64,000 nucleotides of DNA from Basidiobolus meristosporus CBS 931.73 (Eukaryota > Basidiobolomycota > Basidiobolomycetes > Basidiobolales > Basidiobolaceae). Below are positions 46,326 to 59,047 of this stretch, piece after piece; within the stretch, counting starts at the first letter, position 1, and each line of letters opens with the position of its first letter. The DNA lies in assembly GCA_002104905.1 (NCBI GenBank), contig MCFE01000307.1, positions 34,076 through 98,075 on the forward strand, read 5' to 3'. The translations under genes were made by a program, and so were the position numbers. The notes beneath the pieces were generated by a model. It was not told the DNA's origin and did no database searches. It saw only the letters and a program-made list of their open reading frames with translations.

Positions 46326-47500
46326 TGTGGTAATGGGATGTATTCCATTACTACATATCTCAAGACCAGAATTGCACTGATTTCTTTATTTTGCTTTTTG
46401 CTATTTTAACAAACAAGTTAAAGATCAATAATTTCCATCTTTGAAGGACAAATACTCCAGACACTGACAAGCAATCCACCCAAAAATTTTATGTCATGCA
46501 AAACACTCAGTAGCCAACACATGATCTAAGTTACAGCTCATTTGAAGCCGTACTAAGAGAGTTATGATCAAAAGAGTCCAATTATCATATATAATAGGCC
46601 TCTACCGCTAAAATTACTATGGTGACTTCAATTGCATGTAACTTTCAAACTAATCAATCAAAGCACATGATATTCTCACAGGTGCTGCACCTATGTCCAA
46701 TATGTGCTGCTGCAAAATATTAGCTTTGTATCACATGTATTGCTAGAGCAATTGCCCAAAACTTTGATCCTTCAGAATTTTCACATATATGCCTTCCCCA
46801 GCCGAAAAATAAAAGAGAGCCTCTCTTTCCAGAATCTGCACACTACAATTACAAGTCTAAAGGTTATAAGAATTCCCCTGCATCACTTGCACTGTTGAGT
46901 ATTGTGACTTTGATTGGTACTACATTGGTAAAAAGACTGCAAAGCTCACAAGAATCCAATCAAAGTAGACAGGAAAACTACCACTCTTCTGTTGGAAAAG
47001 TCCCCTCTAAGAAACCCCTTTACTCTAAAGAAGCCCCTTTACTCTAAAGACACCCCTTTAATGTAAAGTCCACTTTAGAGACCACTACAAGATGCCCCTT
47101 TACACTAAATTTACCCCTTTAGACACCCCTTTAGGTCTAAAGACCCCTTTAGAGACTTCCACACCACACACCTTTAGGGTAAAGGGGAGTTTAGAATTTT
47201 CATATTAGAAAATGTGTTCTCAGAAAGGAAAGTGACTTCCAAATAAGGGAAAGCTACTATAAAAGTGAATAAGCCCAATAGTTGATAGAAGGTCAGAACA
47301 CTGCTGTAGAAGTGAGAAACACTGCCTATAGTGAATTTTGAGCCTAAGATTGGGGATATTAGTGAATGTTATGTCTTCTATTGCTATATCAAACTCCCAA
47401 TTAACTACTTCAGTATTAGCATACTGAAAGTTGTTGTATATGGTTGATTAGCCTCTGCATTGCAGAACAAGCCCTAAACTAATCATAATACAATACAACA
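46326..47500 (+). repeat. candidate 3' LTR of the Ty3/gypsy remnant
   Basis: Begins TGTGGTAATGGG directly after the polypurine tract and contains TATAAAAG (47258-47265). A possible end is ...CAATACAACA at about 47500. The 3' border is a guess because the second LTR is not in the window. Confidence 0.4.
47002..47185. repeat. degenerate tandem repeat with CCCCTTTA/TAAAG units
   Basis: About ten spaced CCCCTTTA or CCTTTAG units alternating with TAAAG, e.g. CCCCTTTACTCTAAAG twice in succession. Many units are themselves inverted (CTTTA...TAAAG). Lies in the U3-like part of the candidate LTR. Confidence 0.7.
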
Positions 47501-47529
47501 GATCTCCACTCTGTCTTCAATGAAGGATG

Positions 47530-47878
47530 TGTTGTAACAATTTGTATTTCCACCTAAATATTCACCTAACTTAGCCACTTAGATCATTACCTTCAAATCC
47601 TAGAGAATACTGACCAAATTCCTTTTTGGGATTTACTTGGAATATTTGCACCAAAATACCAGGTACCCAGAACATGAAAATTCTCAAAGTTGTCCCAACA
47701 GCCCCAAACTTTGCACACATGTTCTTGGGACCTTCCTTAGCCTATTCAATGTGTTTATTACTCCAAGACCAGGTAAAAGTATAAATACTGCTTTTATATT
47801 CAATAAATCATTAAGTGAAAACCAAATAATCTAGTTGTTCTCCCAATCACTTCCAATATCTCCAAGACTCTTACAACA
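47530..47878 (+). repeat. 5' LTR of Copia-A3
   Basis: 349 bp, TGTTGTAACAATTTG...CTCTTACAACA, with the GTAAAAGTATAAATAC block. The primer site follows as GGTAATGAGCCCCAAG, with one change from the family sequence. Confidence 0.88.
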
Positions 47879-47882
47879 GGTA

Positions 47883-50800
47883 ATGAGCCCCAAGCTGTCA
47901 CTCTCTGCACTGCCTACTACTGCTATTACTGGAATTTTTCCCTCTGCTGAAAAGTTGGATGGATCTAACTACCCAGTGCGGAAGGTAAAGATGAAGATGC
48001 TGCTACAATTAAGAGGCCTTTGGGATATTGTCATGGGAGAAGAATACCCTCCTAAAAACATGGGAGAGGAAGCCTTGAAGTACCAGAAGAAAGCACAAAG
48101 TGCTTTTAACTACATTTGCCTCAATGTTAAGCAAAATTGCTAATTCAATGCTCAAGAGCAAAAATGGCAAAGAATGCCTGGAAGGAATTAGAAGACACCT
48201 ACCAGTCATGTTCAGCTGCTAAGAAAATGTATCTGAGACAAAAATTCTTTACCACATAGATGCTGCCAGGAGAAGAAATGAAAAACCTAATTAACAGAAT
48301 TACCCTGCTGGTAGATGAGATGGAATCTGTAGGTGTACCAATTACTGATGAGTATGTGATAGTTACCATCCTGAATAGCCTGACAGACAAGCTTTAGGGC
48401 CTTGTATCCGCCCTAGGGTCCAGAACTGAAGATTTGACCTTAAGTTATGTATATGGAAGGCTCCTGGATGCAGAATTAAGAAAATCAAGTGCCAATAAGA
48501 AGGAAGAGGAAAATGCTTTAATCAGCAATGATAGCCAACAAAAGAGGTACCCAGACCCTACAAAGGCAACAGCAACCTATTTTGCAACTACTGCAAAAGG
48601 AATGGACACACATCAGACCGGTATCTCAAAAAGAGAGATTATCAGCAAAAGAAGCCTGAATATGGAAATGCTGCAACAACTGAAGATAGACTATTCATAT
48701 CTGCACTAAATATGACTACAAACAAGGATTCTCAGACATGGTATATTGACTCTGGTGCTTCTCAACACTTTACACACCAAAAAGAACTTTTTACCCAATA
48801 TCAAGAAATTCCAATTAAGAAGGTTTTCATGGGTGATGATAGAACACTTGATGCAGTGGGAGAAGGAACTATCTAAGTAAACCTTAGAAGCAGTGAAGGA
48901 AGCCATACACTGACCTTTAAAGAAGTACTCTATGTACTAAAAATAGCCAAGAACCTACTCTCTGTAAGCAAGACCACAGCAGAAGGACTCAGTTTCAGAT
49001 TTGACAATTCTGGATGCAGGATCACTGATCAAAATGGTGCCCATATTGCTTTGGGCATTAGAGATCAGAATCTATACAAGTTGACTTATATTCCATCATA
49101 TCTGGAAGCCAATATAAGTAACTTAAATGAAGAAACACCAATGTTTTGGCACAGGAGATTTGGACACATCAAATTTGATTATTTGCGTAAATGATCAAAG
49201 ATCAGCTAATCTCTGGAGTAAATATTGATCCCCTTGCTAATTTGGAGCACTGTGAAGCCTGCATATATGGGAAACAAGCCAGACAACTGTTCAAGAGCTC
49301 TGAGTTCATAAAACTAAGAAAAAGTTAGATCTAATTCCCTCAGATCTGTGTGGACCTATGCACAGTGTATCCTTAGGTGGGATGAAGTATTTAATCAATT
49401 TTATTGATGATTATACAAGATACACATGGGCCTACTTCATGGAGAGAAAGGAAGAAGCTCTGTCTAAGTTCAGGGAGTTTAAAGCCATGGTGGAGAGAGA
49501 AACTGGTGAAAAAATCAAGAAAATATGCTCTGACAATGGTGGAGAATATACCTCAAAACTCTTCATCCACTTCTACAATTCATGGGATAAAGCAAGAGAC
49601 TACTGTACCACACTCCCCATGGCAAAATGGAGTAGCAGAACGTGCTAACAGATTAATAATTGATATGGCAAGATCTATGATCCACAATCAAAAATTATCT
49701 TATGATTTTTGGGTGGAATCAGTTGCCACTGCTGTATACCTTAAAAATAGGAGTTATAACAGAGTACTTTGTGATTCTACTCCATTTGAAGCATGGTATG
49801 GATAGAGACCAAGGGCAGAACATCTAAGAATATTTGGGTGCACAGCATATGCCAAAAAACTGGCCGGAAATCAGTTAAAATTTGAGCCAAAAAGTGTAAA
49901 ATGCATATTTTTGGGCTACTGCAATGAGAGTACGGCATACAGACTCTACAATACCAAAGCAAAGAAGCTGATCCAGTCCAGGAATGTGCTGTTTCATGAA
50001 AATTCAAAATTTTCACGAAAAATGACATCAGATGATGACAAAACTTGATCTCAAGTCCACCAATTGTCAAGATTGATTCAGAGCAAAACAATGAAAATCT
50101 TTTCACTCCAGAGGACTCTATAACTGTGGTTCTGCCATAATCAGTGCCCAGGAATATTCCAGAAGTGATTATTCCAGTATCAAATGCCTGGAGATCCAAT
50201 TGGACAAGAAATAGCCCAAATTACTATTTCAATGAGGGTTCACACTTAGCCTATGCCTATTCAGTCCATATTGATGAACCCCAGACTGTAAAAGAAGCCC
50301 TAAATAGCCCTCAGACAAAGTTTTGGAGATCTATAATAACTGAGGAATATCAGGCTCTGATGGAAAATCAAACCTGGGACTTAGTCAAATTACCAATCAA
50401 CCAAAAATCAATTGGATGCAGATGGGTCTTCAAGACAAAATACAAGGCTGATGGTACAATTGAAAGATACAAAGCAAGACTTGTAGCCAAAGGATACTCT
50501 CAAAAAAAAGGACTTGACTATACTGAGTCCTTTGCACTGGTAGCCAAGTTTAATTCCATTAGAATAATATTGGCTATTGCAGCCAAATATAAGTTTTTTA
50601 TTCATCAAATGGATGTAAAAGCTGCATTTTTGAATGGAGAACTTGACGAGGACATGTATATGGACCAGCCTGATGGGTTTGTTGACCAAGAAAACTCCCA
50701 TCTAGTCTGCAAGCTTAAAAAGTCACTATATGGTCTCTAATAATCACCAAGAGCCTGAAATTGCAAGATAGATTCTTATTTGGAATCTTTGAGTTTTAAA

Positions 50801-51846
50801 AGGAGTAATGCTGACTATAGTATATACTACAAGCCAGATAGAGCAAATCCAGTTCTATTAGCTTTATATGTGAATGTTCTTATTATAGCTGCCAATAACC
50901 TAGAAACATTGGAAGAGACTTAATCCAGCCTATCTAAGGAGTTCAAGATGTCCAATCACAGAGAACTTAATTACTACTTAAGGATTAAGTTCTCCATAGA
51001 CAGAAGTACCCAGACTATCACCCTAAGCCAATCCAAGTATATTCAAGATATACTAAAGAAGTACCAAATGGAAGACTGTAAACTGGCAGCTACCCCAATG
51101 GAGAAAACCTTAACTTGGTCAAAACTCAACCAAATCAGGAGAGCTTGGTGCCATCTGAAAGCTCTGACTTTCCTCATGAGTCTATGATTGGCAGTCTGAT
51201 GTATATCATGCTTGGAACACATCCAGATATCTTGTATTCAGTGGGAGTTGTCAGCCAACATAATCAGAACTATGGATCTGATCATATTGCAGCAGTTCAG
51301 CAGATTTTTAGATACCTAAAAGGAACTGCTGATATCTGCTTAAGATACATTTATAAGGATTCAGAACAGGATCTTGTGGGATACTCTGATGCTGATTAGG
51401 GGCAAAATTTAGAAGACAGAAGATCCACCACAGGATACACCTTTCTTTACTGTTAAGGAGCAATTTCATGTAATTCAAGAAAGCAACCAACTGTAGCACT
51501 TTCCACCACAGAGGCAGAGTATACGGCAGCCTGTGAAGCTACAAAAGCAGCAATGTGGTTAAGAAAGCTTTTTACAGATTTAGTCCTATGTCCAAAAACA
51601 CCTATAACTTTATTTCACAAAAATCAAGGATGTATACAATTAGGTAGAAATACAACTTTTCATGCTAGAACCAAGCACATAGATATTAGACATCATTTCA
51701 TATGTGAAGCTATAGATAATAACTTAGTTAGCATAATTTACTGTCCTACAGATGAAATGATTGCAGACATATTTACCACACCATTAGCAAGAGACAAGTT
51801 TGAATATCTTAGGTCAAAATTAGGACTAGTCAGTATGAACATTTAG
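47883..51846 (+). pseudogene. gag-pol pseudogene of Copia-A3
   Basis: Gag start MSPKLSLSALPTTAITGIFPS, zinc-knuckle region, protease WYIDSGASQHF (at about 48740), integrase and reverse transcriptase with [18 protein letters not shown]; the YVDD site is changed to YVNV (at about 50870). RNase H follows to TAG 51846. At least ten stops or frameshifts, e.g. at about 48133, 48257, 48396, 48876 and 49803. Confidence 0.85.
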
Positions 51847-51857
51847 CCAAGTGGGAG

Positions 51858-52008
51858 TGCTGTAAGAATTTGTATTTCCACCTAAATACTCACCTAACTT
51901 AGTCACTTAGATCATTACCTTCAAATTGTAGAGAATACTGACCAAATTTCTTGTTGGGATTTACTTAGAAAATTTGCACCAAAATACCAGGTACCCAGAA
52001 CATGAGAA
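51858..52008 (+). repeat. truncated 3' LTR of Copia-A3
   Basis: First 151 bp of the LTR (TGCTGTAAGAATTTG to AGAACATGAGA), then an abrupt switch to sequence matching the complement of 42390-42300 in CACTA-1. Confidence 0.8.
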
Positions 52009-52868
52009 TCATACCAATGCTGGCCCAAAATCTGTTTGCCTGTTTGAAACCAGGATAATGCCCATGGAACAAGTCAAATGCATTCTGCTTGGCCTTGAGT
52101 TTCTGATGGTCCCATGGTATGCTGGCCTTAAGATGATGGCATGCTAGACTTCTAATGGCCTCTTGTATATTAGCTCACTCTTCATCATTGAGCTCAACAA
52201 CTTCACAGAGCTTCAATGTCTTTTGCCTTTTAAGCATTGGTATAAGCACTGCATTTTCTCCCTGCCATACTGCAACAGGTTTCTTGTATGGGCTTTGTCT
52301 CTGGGCACTGTTGTTGTGCATCAAAGACTGTCAGGTGTTCCTCTGCTGTTACATTGGGAAATGGCCCAGGTCATGGCTGTGACATTGAGCTACTTGAGTT
52401 CCTTCTTTGCAGCAGGGACACTGTTTTCTCTGCCTTGGATATTGATTGCTTTGCACCTTTTATCTACTCATCCTGTTTCTGGACTATTTCCAAACTTCTC
52501 TGGGCCATTGCCTCATTAGTGCTACAGTATGTGCTGACAACATACCTGCTAATACAATAGTGGTTATGTTAAGACTGCCACTTGCTGGTCTTCAACCAAG
52601 AGTACTGCCTTTGCTATATACTCATCTGCCTCAGAAATATGGTCAGCTTGCAGCTCTACAGAGATTCCCATTTCCCTTGTTGATGGAGAGCCTTAGGAGT
52701 CTGCCATATTACATTCAGTGGGCACACCATCTGCAGGGCCTTTTTTAGCTGTAGCTCTGCTTGTTGCACTGAAAGTCAAAGCAAGCTGTTGTCCAACTGT
52801 TTGTGTACTGCTGTTAGTGGTGGGGTTTGGTTGAGAACCAGACAACTTTGCTTTATTTTTGGCTAACC
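52009..52868 (-). pseudogene. second CACTA gene, decayed copy (CACTA-3)
   Basis: The complement of this segment aligns with 41514-42400 of CACTA-1. The ATG is lost and stops are present, including where CACTA-1 reads EEWANIQEAIRS. The part holding the 69-residue duplication is cut off by Copia-A3. Confidence 0.65.
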
Positions 52869-53092
52869 TACATATGGAAGTGAGTCAAACAAAACGGGGA
52901 AGTTGTGTTACATATATAGGTATATGTGGTACCACAACTTTATACATAGAGCTTACTATAGCAGGTCATCATTGAATCTTACACTCATGGAGGTACAATG
53001 TCTCAAATTAAAGACTTTTTTGAACTCACATGAGTATTGACAAAAAGATTATAATATAGAGTTATGTTGCTCAGTGTTGGACTATTTACCCC

Positions 53093-55334
53093 ATGGACAA
53101 GGCTGTTTTGATTCAACTCCTTAAGAGAAGAGAAAAAAGACCATATGGTTATTGTAGCAAGCCTCTTAGCCATGAAGCACACAGACAGCATAAGAAGTAT
53201 TACAAGGATCACAGCCAGTGTTTTGCCTCACAAGTCATATTTGCCCATTCACCAGTCACTACTGTACCTACAATATCCTGCCTGCCACTTGATACTTCTA
53301 TAACAGGACCTGGCTGTACTTGTCACCTTACACAAACTGGGTCAGGTGAGCTTGTGATGCCTTTTGGTTCACCCCAGCCCTCTGAATATGGTGCACAAAG
53401 TGATAGCTGTGAAGAGGCAGGCTCACTGATTGAATGCAAGCCTATCTCCCACAACAATAGAATCCTCATGAGCGTGAAAAAATCTCATTATGCAATGAGA
53501 CAGCACCTGTCAAAATCAATGCAAAGGATACCTCATGGAGTCAAATGAGCCCAGCAATCCATCTACTTGCAAATGATGTGTTGCTGTGGCTAGAGAAGTG
53601 GTTTTTCCACTAATATCAGTAATGGGGGTGTTGAGGATTTACTACTACCTGTTGCCAAAATCATCCCAGGATGCAACTTACTGTATATATGGTGAAATAG
53701 ACAGCCATCATGCAGTTACAATGTACCCAGAGAGTGTCCTCATACCAGCATTTGTTAACAATTGCATGGCGCTGACATCTGAAAATGCCACCAATGCAAG
53801 GTGTCCAACTTGTCCAGAATCCACCACTGTTGGGGGAAATTATTGTTCATACTCTGGATATACTCTGGTAATACCCTGTCTCAAGATGCTCATGCAGTCC
53901 AACAAATATTGTGAAGTTATAAAGTACCACACTCAGTATCAATCAAGCACAAACATATCCATTATATTTGATGGCAAACATCTTAAGCTGCTAGGAAGCA
54001 AGGGCCACTTTGAAGGTATGTATGACCATGCCTTTGCCTTAGCACATCATGGATTCTTGTTAAACAAGTACTCTACCAGCTTATCCTGCTAGCTACTGAT
54101 TCTCATCAACCTGAATCTGCCACCTATCTTACAGTATCAGAGCAGGAATCTGATTGTAGTCACAGTGGTATCTGGGCCTAAATCAATGTCCAATCTGGAT
54201 AGCTACCTGCATCCATTGCTAGATGAGTTTTGTATGCTTTCCAGCATAGTAACAGTAAATGGCCATCATATCAAAGTGCACATTGTTATCTGCATTGGGA
54301 ATACCCCATCCATCAGCAAGATAGCTGGCTTTTCTGGACACAATGAATGAGATTACTGTCAAATGTGTGAGATCCAGGGGACCTACTCCCTATCTCAAAC
54401 ACATTATTATTACCTAGACATCAACACCAAGAACATAATTTTCCCACAAAGTGAACATATAGAAGTCAGCAGGCAATCAGCAGGGTTGGCAAGCTCTAAG
54501 CCATTTGCCTGAACATGGAGCTAATTGTATACTAGAGATACTTAGGATACAGGGTATCTGTTGGAGCAAAGGCTTTCCACTGGGAGCAATGCATTTGCTC
54601 TTCAATAGTATCCCAATACTGATGACCAGGTTGTATTTGGGACACTTTAAGCTAAATGAGCGCCTTGAGATACTGGAAAAATTTGAAATAATTGGTAAGA
54701 TATTATAAAGTATCTGCTACCCTAAGTACTTCTTATAGGCTCCAAACAATACTCATAAGCGTATTCAACAATACAAGTACAAGGACTGGATGAGTTGGAT
54801 ATGTATTTATTTACTTGGCCTTCTGAGGCACTTTCAACTAAGAGTACATTGGAGGCATTGGGAGTCATACGCAAACATTGTGGGACTATTTATCCAGAAG
54901 TGGATCACAAATGCCTACATGTTGCATCTACAACTCTTGTGTGAAGAGAATATAATTCAGGTTGCAGGTATTTCCACATCCCAATCTCATGAAGAATACT
55001 ACCTTTGAGCCAATCATTGATGAGATGAGTCGGCACATGGAGGAAAGCCAGGAAGAGTTGAGAATACTGAGGTCAGATGTGCACATTGAGACACCTTTGC
55101 CTATGGCATTAAGAAGCTAAGCTGCCTCATTGAGTGAGTAATCTGTTGAGTAATGCAAACTTGGTTTGGGTGCAACAAGCAATTAATTATTATTTGGAAA
55201 AGTTTACCAAGTATGCCAGGTTTCTCTTGGTCACAAGCCAGCTTTTACACCATTCATTACAGAACTCACACAAACAAGAGCCAGCATGCACCAATAAGGG
55301 GGACCAGAATCCAGCAGGGCAAAGGATATATTAG
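53093..55334 (+). pseudogene. Tnp2-like CACTA transposase, most complete copy in the window
   Basis: ATG at 53093 with the basic Cys/His start (REKRPYGYCSKPLSHEAHRQHKKYY). A second open part at 53586-54092 holds CPTCPESTTVGGNYCSYSGYTLVIPCLKML and ISIIFDGKHLKLL...YDHAFALAHHGF, the IFDG...YDIAL pattern near the first catalytic Asp of Tnp2. Then come SGPKSMSNLDSYLHPLLDEF and VHIVICIGNTPSISKIAGF (54165-54350), LGAMHLLFNSIPI (at about 54590) and KWITNAYMLHLQLLC (at about 54900). Several stops separate these parts, so it is not functional, but it gives the best outline of the family protein. Confidence 0.75.
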
Positions 55335-56061
55335 ACTTGTTCAATTGGATAGTGCCACATTGAGCCATGAGTGCCAGATAGTGCTGTTGCATGCTGGAGA
55401 GTCATAACAAACTCAAATTTGGCCACAGAGTGTGAAACATAGCTCTGCATCTTCATGCAAAGCAACCCTTGTTTTTCATCCATTATGTTGGAGAAAATCC
55501 ATTTTTTGACCTTTTTTTTGTAATAATGTTGTGCAGGATGTATAAGAACATAGATGGACTGAAGATATGCATCTAGTACGCAGTACCCATGGCACTCTGA
55601 ATCTAGCTCCGGTAGCTTGTATCATTTCACATAAATGAATGTCACTATCTTGGTCCACTTGTACTATCTGGCACTATATTTAAATATTAACCCTAAAGTA
55701 AGACCTATACAAAGCACTTACAGTGCCAGATAGTACAAGTGGACCAAGATAGTGACATTCATTTATGTGAAATGATACAAGCTACAGGAGCTAGATTCAG
55801 AGTGCCATGTGTATAGAGTACCAGGTGAATGTCTTCAATTCTTCTGTGCTCTTACACATTATGCACCTCATTGATCCAAAAAAAGGTCAAAAAATGGATT
55901 TTCTCCAGCACAATGGGTGAAAAACAAGGGTTGCTTTGCATGAAGATGCAGAGCTATGTTTCACACTCTGTGGCCAAGTTTAGGTCTGCTATGACTCTCT
56001 AGCATGCAACAGCACTCTCTGGCACTCATGGCTAAATGTGGCACTATCCAATGGAACAAGT
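55335..56061. mobile_element. 727-bp foldback (palindromic MITE-like) element
   Basis: Left arm 55335-55675 (341 bp) and right arm 55722-56061 (340 bp) are inverted copies, about 90% alike by eye, around a 46-bp loop. The ends (ACTTGTTCAATTGGATAGTGCCACAT and its inverse) match the right terminus of the PIF/Harbinger copies, suggesting a non-autonomous relative. Inserted in CACTA-3: the host sequence continues on both sides. Confidence 0.88.
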
Positions 56062-56257
56062 TCATTGGCTTAATACCAAAAGGTTCTTTGTAGATATTTA
56101 GGAGGTATTCATGGCAGTAGTGGTGGCAACCAAGCATATGTGTGCAAGACATTTATGTTGCCAGCAATACAAGGAATATTGCCCCTGTGCAAGTACCACT
56201 CTAAAAGGCCACAGAGCTGAGATGATAGTGGTATGTAAATTGTGGCAGGTGTGCAGA

Positions 56258-56619
56258 TGTTATGATCTGCCGCTTGAATGCTCAAGTTAGTTTTTGGTCA
56301 AATCAATTGGTTATATGTTTAGCTTATCAGTATATCAGTATTATCTATCAAATCAGTAGCATTAGTCAGCCAATGAATCAGCAGATCCTTATCGGACAGA
56401 AATAGATATATTTGGTAGGATCTTATTGGGTGATGCTGATGCAATTAATTGCGTCATCAGCCACAGCCTACATTAGGAAATACAATTAGTCAGCAATTGA
56501 TCTAGCAAAATGTATATAAGGAACTGCTGGAACCTAAATAAAATCTGTCAAGTTTTAGTGAATGCAATACTAGCTAAACTCCCTATTCCTCTACAACTCT
56601 TATACCAAGACTTGTAACA
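56258..56619 (+). repeat. 5' LTR of the Ty3/gypsy element
   Basis: 362 bp, TGTTATGATCTGCC...CAAGACTTGTAACA with matching TGTTA/TAACA ends, TATATAAGG at about 56513 and AATAAA at about 56537. After one T follows TGGCTGCAGC, a possible primer site for a tRNA 3' end. Unrelated to the Copia-A LTR. Confidence 0.8.
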
Positions 56620-57611
56620 TTGGCTGCAGCAATAACCAGAAACCTCCCTCCTGAAGAAAGAAGAAGCCTCCCTCAAGATGTCCAAAAACCAAGAATGGAA
56701 GAATGTTATGCAACAAATCCTGGCCTAGTAGCAACAGTTATTCCAGATCCTTGGCCAGCAGCAATAAGGAATGACTACCATGGCCCAAAGCCAGCAAAGC
56801 CCTGTCAAGATCAACTTTAGTGTGAAGGTCAACTGCTACCATGGTAGAGTCAATGAAAACCTGGGAACTTGGCACTTCCATATAGAAGAAGCTTTTAAGG
56901 CTAAGGGAATTCCTCCAGATAGTAAGTTACATCATGCAGCCTCTTACCTGGCAGATGCAGCTTTACAGTGGTACCACAACAAGATCAGGTCAGCCACCAT
57001 GCTGGATGCTCTACAATCTCTACCAGGGATAGTTTGTGTTGGAAATTCAGGATGCTTTTGAGCCTCCACACCAGCAGAAACTACTAAAAACAAAGCTGAA
57101 GACACTTGGAGAGAAAGGAAAGGTTCAGGAGTACATCTATGAATATAGATGTCTACTTGGACAAGTTAAAAGAATGGATGTGCTGAACCAAGTGGGATAC
57201 TTAATTGATAGGATGAAAGAAAGAATTTGCAAGGAAGTGAATTCTCAGAGACTCCAGACTACTGAAGAAGCCATCAAGAATGCCATTGACTATGACTCCG
57301 CTATGCTTAGAGTTGGGAAGACTATAATGACTAATCAGAGATGATACAATCTTTATCAAAGAAGACAATCAGAAGCAGTGCCAATGGATATAGAAGCTAT
57401 ACAGAATAATCCTACCTCTGAAGAATGTAAGAAGAAAGTACTTTGCTCCAATTGTCACCAGCAGGGGCATATTGCAAAGTACTGCCCTCAGAGAAGAAAT
57501 GGATGCCAGCCATCAAGAGTCTTCAGTCAGACTGAAGCCCTGGAGAATTGCAACATGGAGGATGAACTTGAAGAAGACCTAGAACTCACCTTCCATGTGA
57601 CAAAAGATTGA
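56620..57611 (+). pseudogene. gypsy gag with CCHC zinc knuckle
   Basis: Capsid-like region: WHFHIEEAFKAKGIPPDSKL, then SYLADAALQWYHNKI. A frameshift at about 57020 leads to EIQDAFEPPHQQKLLKTKLKTL and the rest of the retrotransposon gag domain. A zinc knuckle CSNCHQQGHIAKYC (CX2CX4HX4C) lies at about 57450. Two or more frame breaks and a stop at about 57343. After 57611 the sequence soon passes into the PIF/Harbinger insertion. Confidence 0.75.
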
Positions 57612-58075
57612 GTGCAATGCTGCAGCTGAATTGCTCTGTATGATGCAACAGAGTTGGCCTGCAGTGCTACATGCTGATGCGTTCTTTTACCTGCCAAAGG
57701 CTCTGGTGGTGGAGGCACTTCATGTGGATCATCATATGTCAGTTCACCAGAAGAAACTTGCTGATGGTCAGGTGTAATGGTTCACACAGATGCAACTTGA
57801 TGCGCTGGCATGGCCCTTGCCTGAGTTTGATGTGATGCCGCTAGTTGATGTGACTTGGCCCACTCCAATGGACCTGTGTCTTTTTGAGCAGTTTGGCAGG
57901 TTCTTGTGGTTTTGCTCTGAAGCATGCATGTTGACCCAATACACATTGAGTCAATGCGGGGCACTCTTGTGAAGGGTGTGGGCATAGCTTGGACTGACAT
58001 GTGCCGGCGCACTGAAGTTGCAAGGGATGGTAAGGAATCCAGTGAGATGTGCTGGCGCAATCTAGACAATGTCAC

Positions 58076-58702
58076 TCATGGTCTGTATTCCTCCTCTTGA
58101 AGCTCACCTTCTGATTCCTACAGGTATTCACTTACCCTCTGTCTAATACTTTGCAACTATTGCCTGGATGAGACCTGTGTATATTGCTCTTGGAAGCCAC
58201 TTAGCTCTCCTAATATATCATGTAATACGTTAGTCATTTGAGGCAAAAACTCATTCACAATCTCTTTGGTTCCCAAAGTCAAGGCACAAACAGACATGTC
58301 TGGCCCATACTGTGCAAATTGCGCGCAAAATTGCTCCCGTGCAGCTTCCTCATCAAGTCCCCTCACTCTCAGCTCATTCTTGATTTCAATACTTGTCTTG
58401 TTATATATCTTCTTACATATATCCACTGGCATCTTGATGTAGAACTCATGCCACAGCTTTGTACTCAGGTTCTTCTATCTCTGTTGACTCTCCAAGGTAT
58501 CTAGTTCTGTTAGATTAATGAGTAGTGCCCAAATATCTGTATGAAGGCTCATCATAGACACTTGGGCCATACTGAAATCATATAGCAAGAACTTGAATGG
58601 ATCCAACATTGCCTTTTCCGGTCTGAATTGTGCTTGTGAGCTAGGGGATGGGTTTTGTCTGGGTTGAACTACAAATGAGTAGAGACTTGGTATAGGGACC
58701 AT
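58076..58702 (-). pseudogene. Myb/SANT-like protein of PIF/Harbinger copy 2
   Basis: Same 627-bp length as copy 1. Stops here are TAG at 58475-58477 (TGG in copy 1) and TAG at 58157-58159. The segment KLWHEFYIKMPVDICKKIYNKTSIEIKNELRVRG matches copy 1 closely (read in two parts around the KKIYNKTS centre). The different lesions of the two copies show that the ancestral protein was 208 residues. Confidence 0.65.
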
Positions 58703-59047
58703 AGTGACAGATTTGGATACTTATACAGTGGTGTATTGGCATCAACCTGGTCTTATATGAAAACTAATGTGATTGTTGAATATTCCATATATTATGCATG
58801 ATGCATCTTGGATTGCATTGACATGGATCAGATCACATCAATTGCAGGTTTCCTATTTGATTATTGACTTGTGAGTAAAACATTAATAAAAATACCCCGT
58901 CATTGTTTGAGGATGATTTTTGCAACAAAATGATGGGATACATGGCAATTCATGGAGATTTCATCATAATGCATGGAAAATCAGATAAATAAAGCTGATT
59001 GCGCCAAATTGAATCAAATCATCTCAGCACAATCCTTCCAATTTTAA

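Larger units (their letters stand above)
47530..52008 (+). mobile_element. Copia-A3: decayed plus-strand Ty1/copia element, 3' LTR truncated
   Basis: 5' LTR 47530-47878 (349 bp), gag-pol remnant, then 151 bp of the 3' LTR (from 51858), cut at the junction with CACTA-3 sequence. All domains are recognisable but full of lesions. Confidence 0.88.
52009..56257. mobile_element. CACTA-3: third CACTA copy, truncated on both sides
   Basis: Contains the decayed second gene (minus, 52009-52868), the divergent spacer, and the transposase gene (plus, from 53093). It is split by the foldback element at 55335-56061, resumes at 56062, and is cut by the gypsy LTR at 56258. No terminal repeat is preserved. 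Confidence 0.75.

Noticed and set aside
52163-52748. Plus-strand frames over the CACTA-3 second gene
   Set aside because: They are antisense to the decayed second CACTA gene, whose sense-strand match to 41514-42400 is clear.
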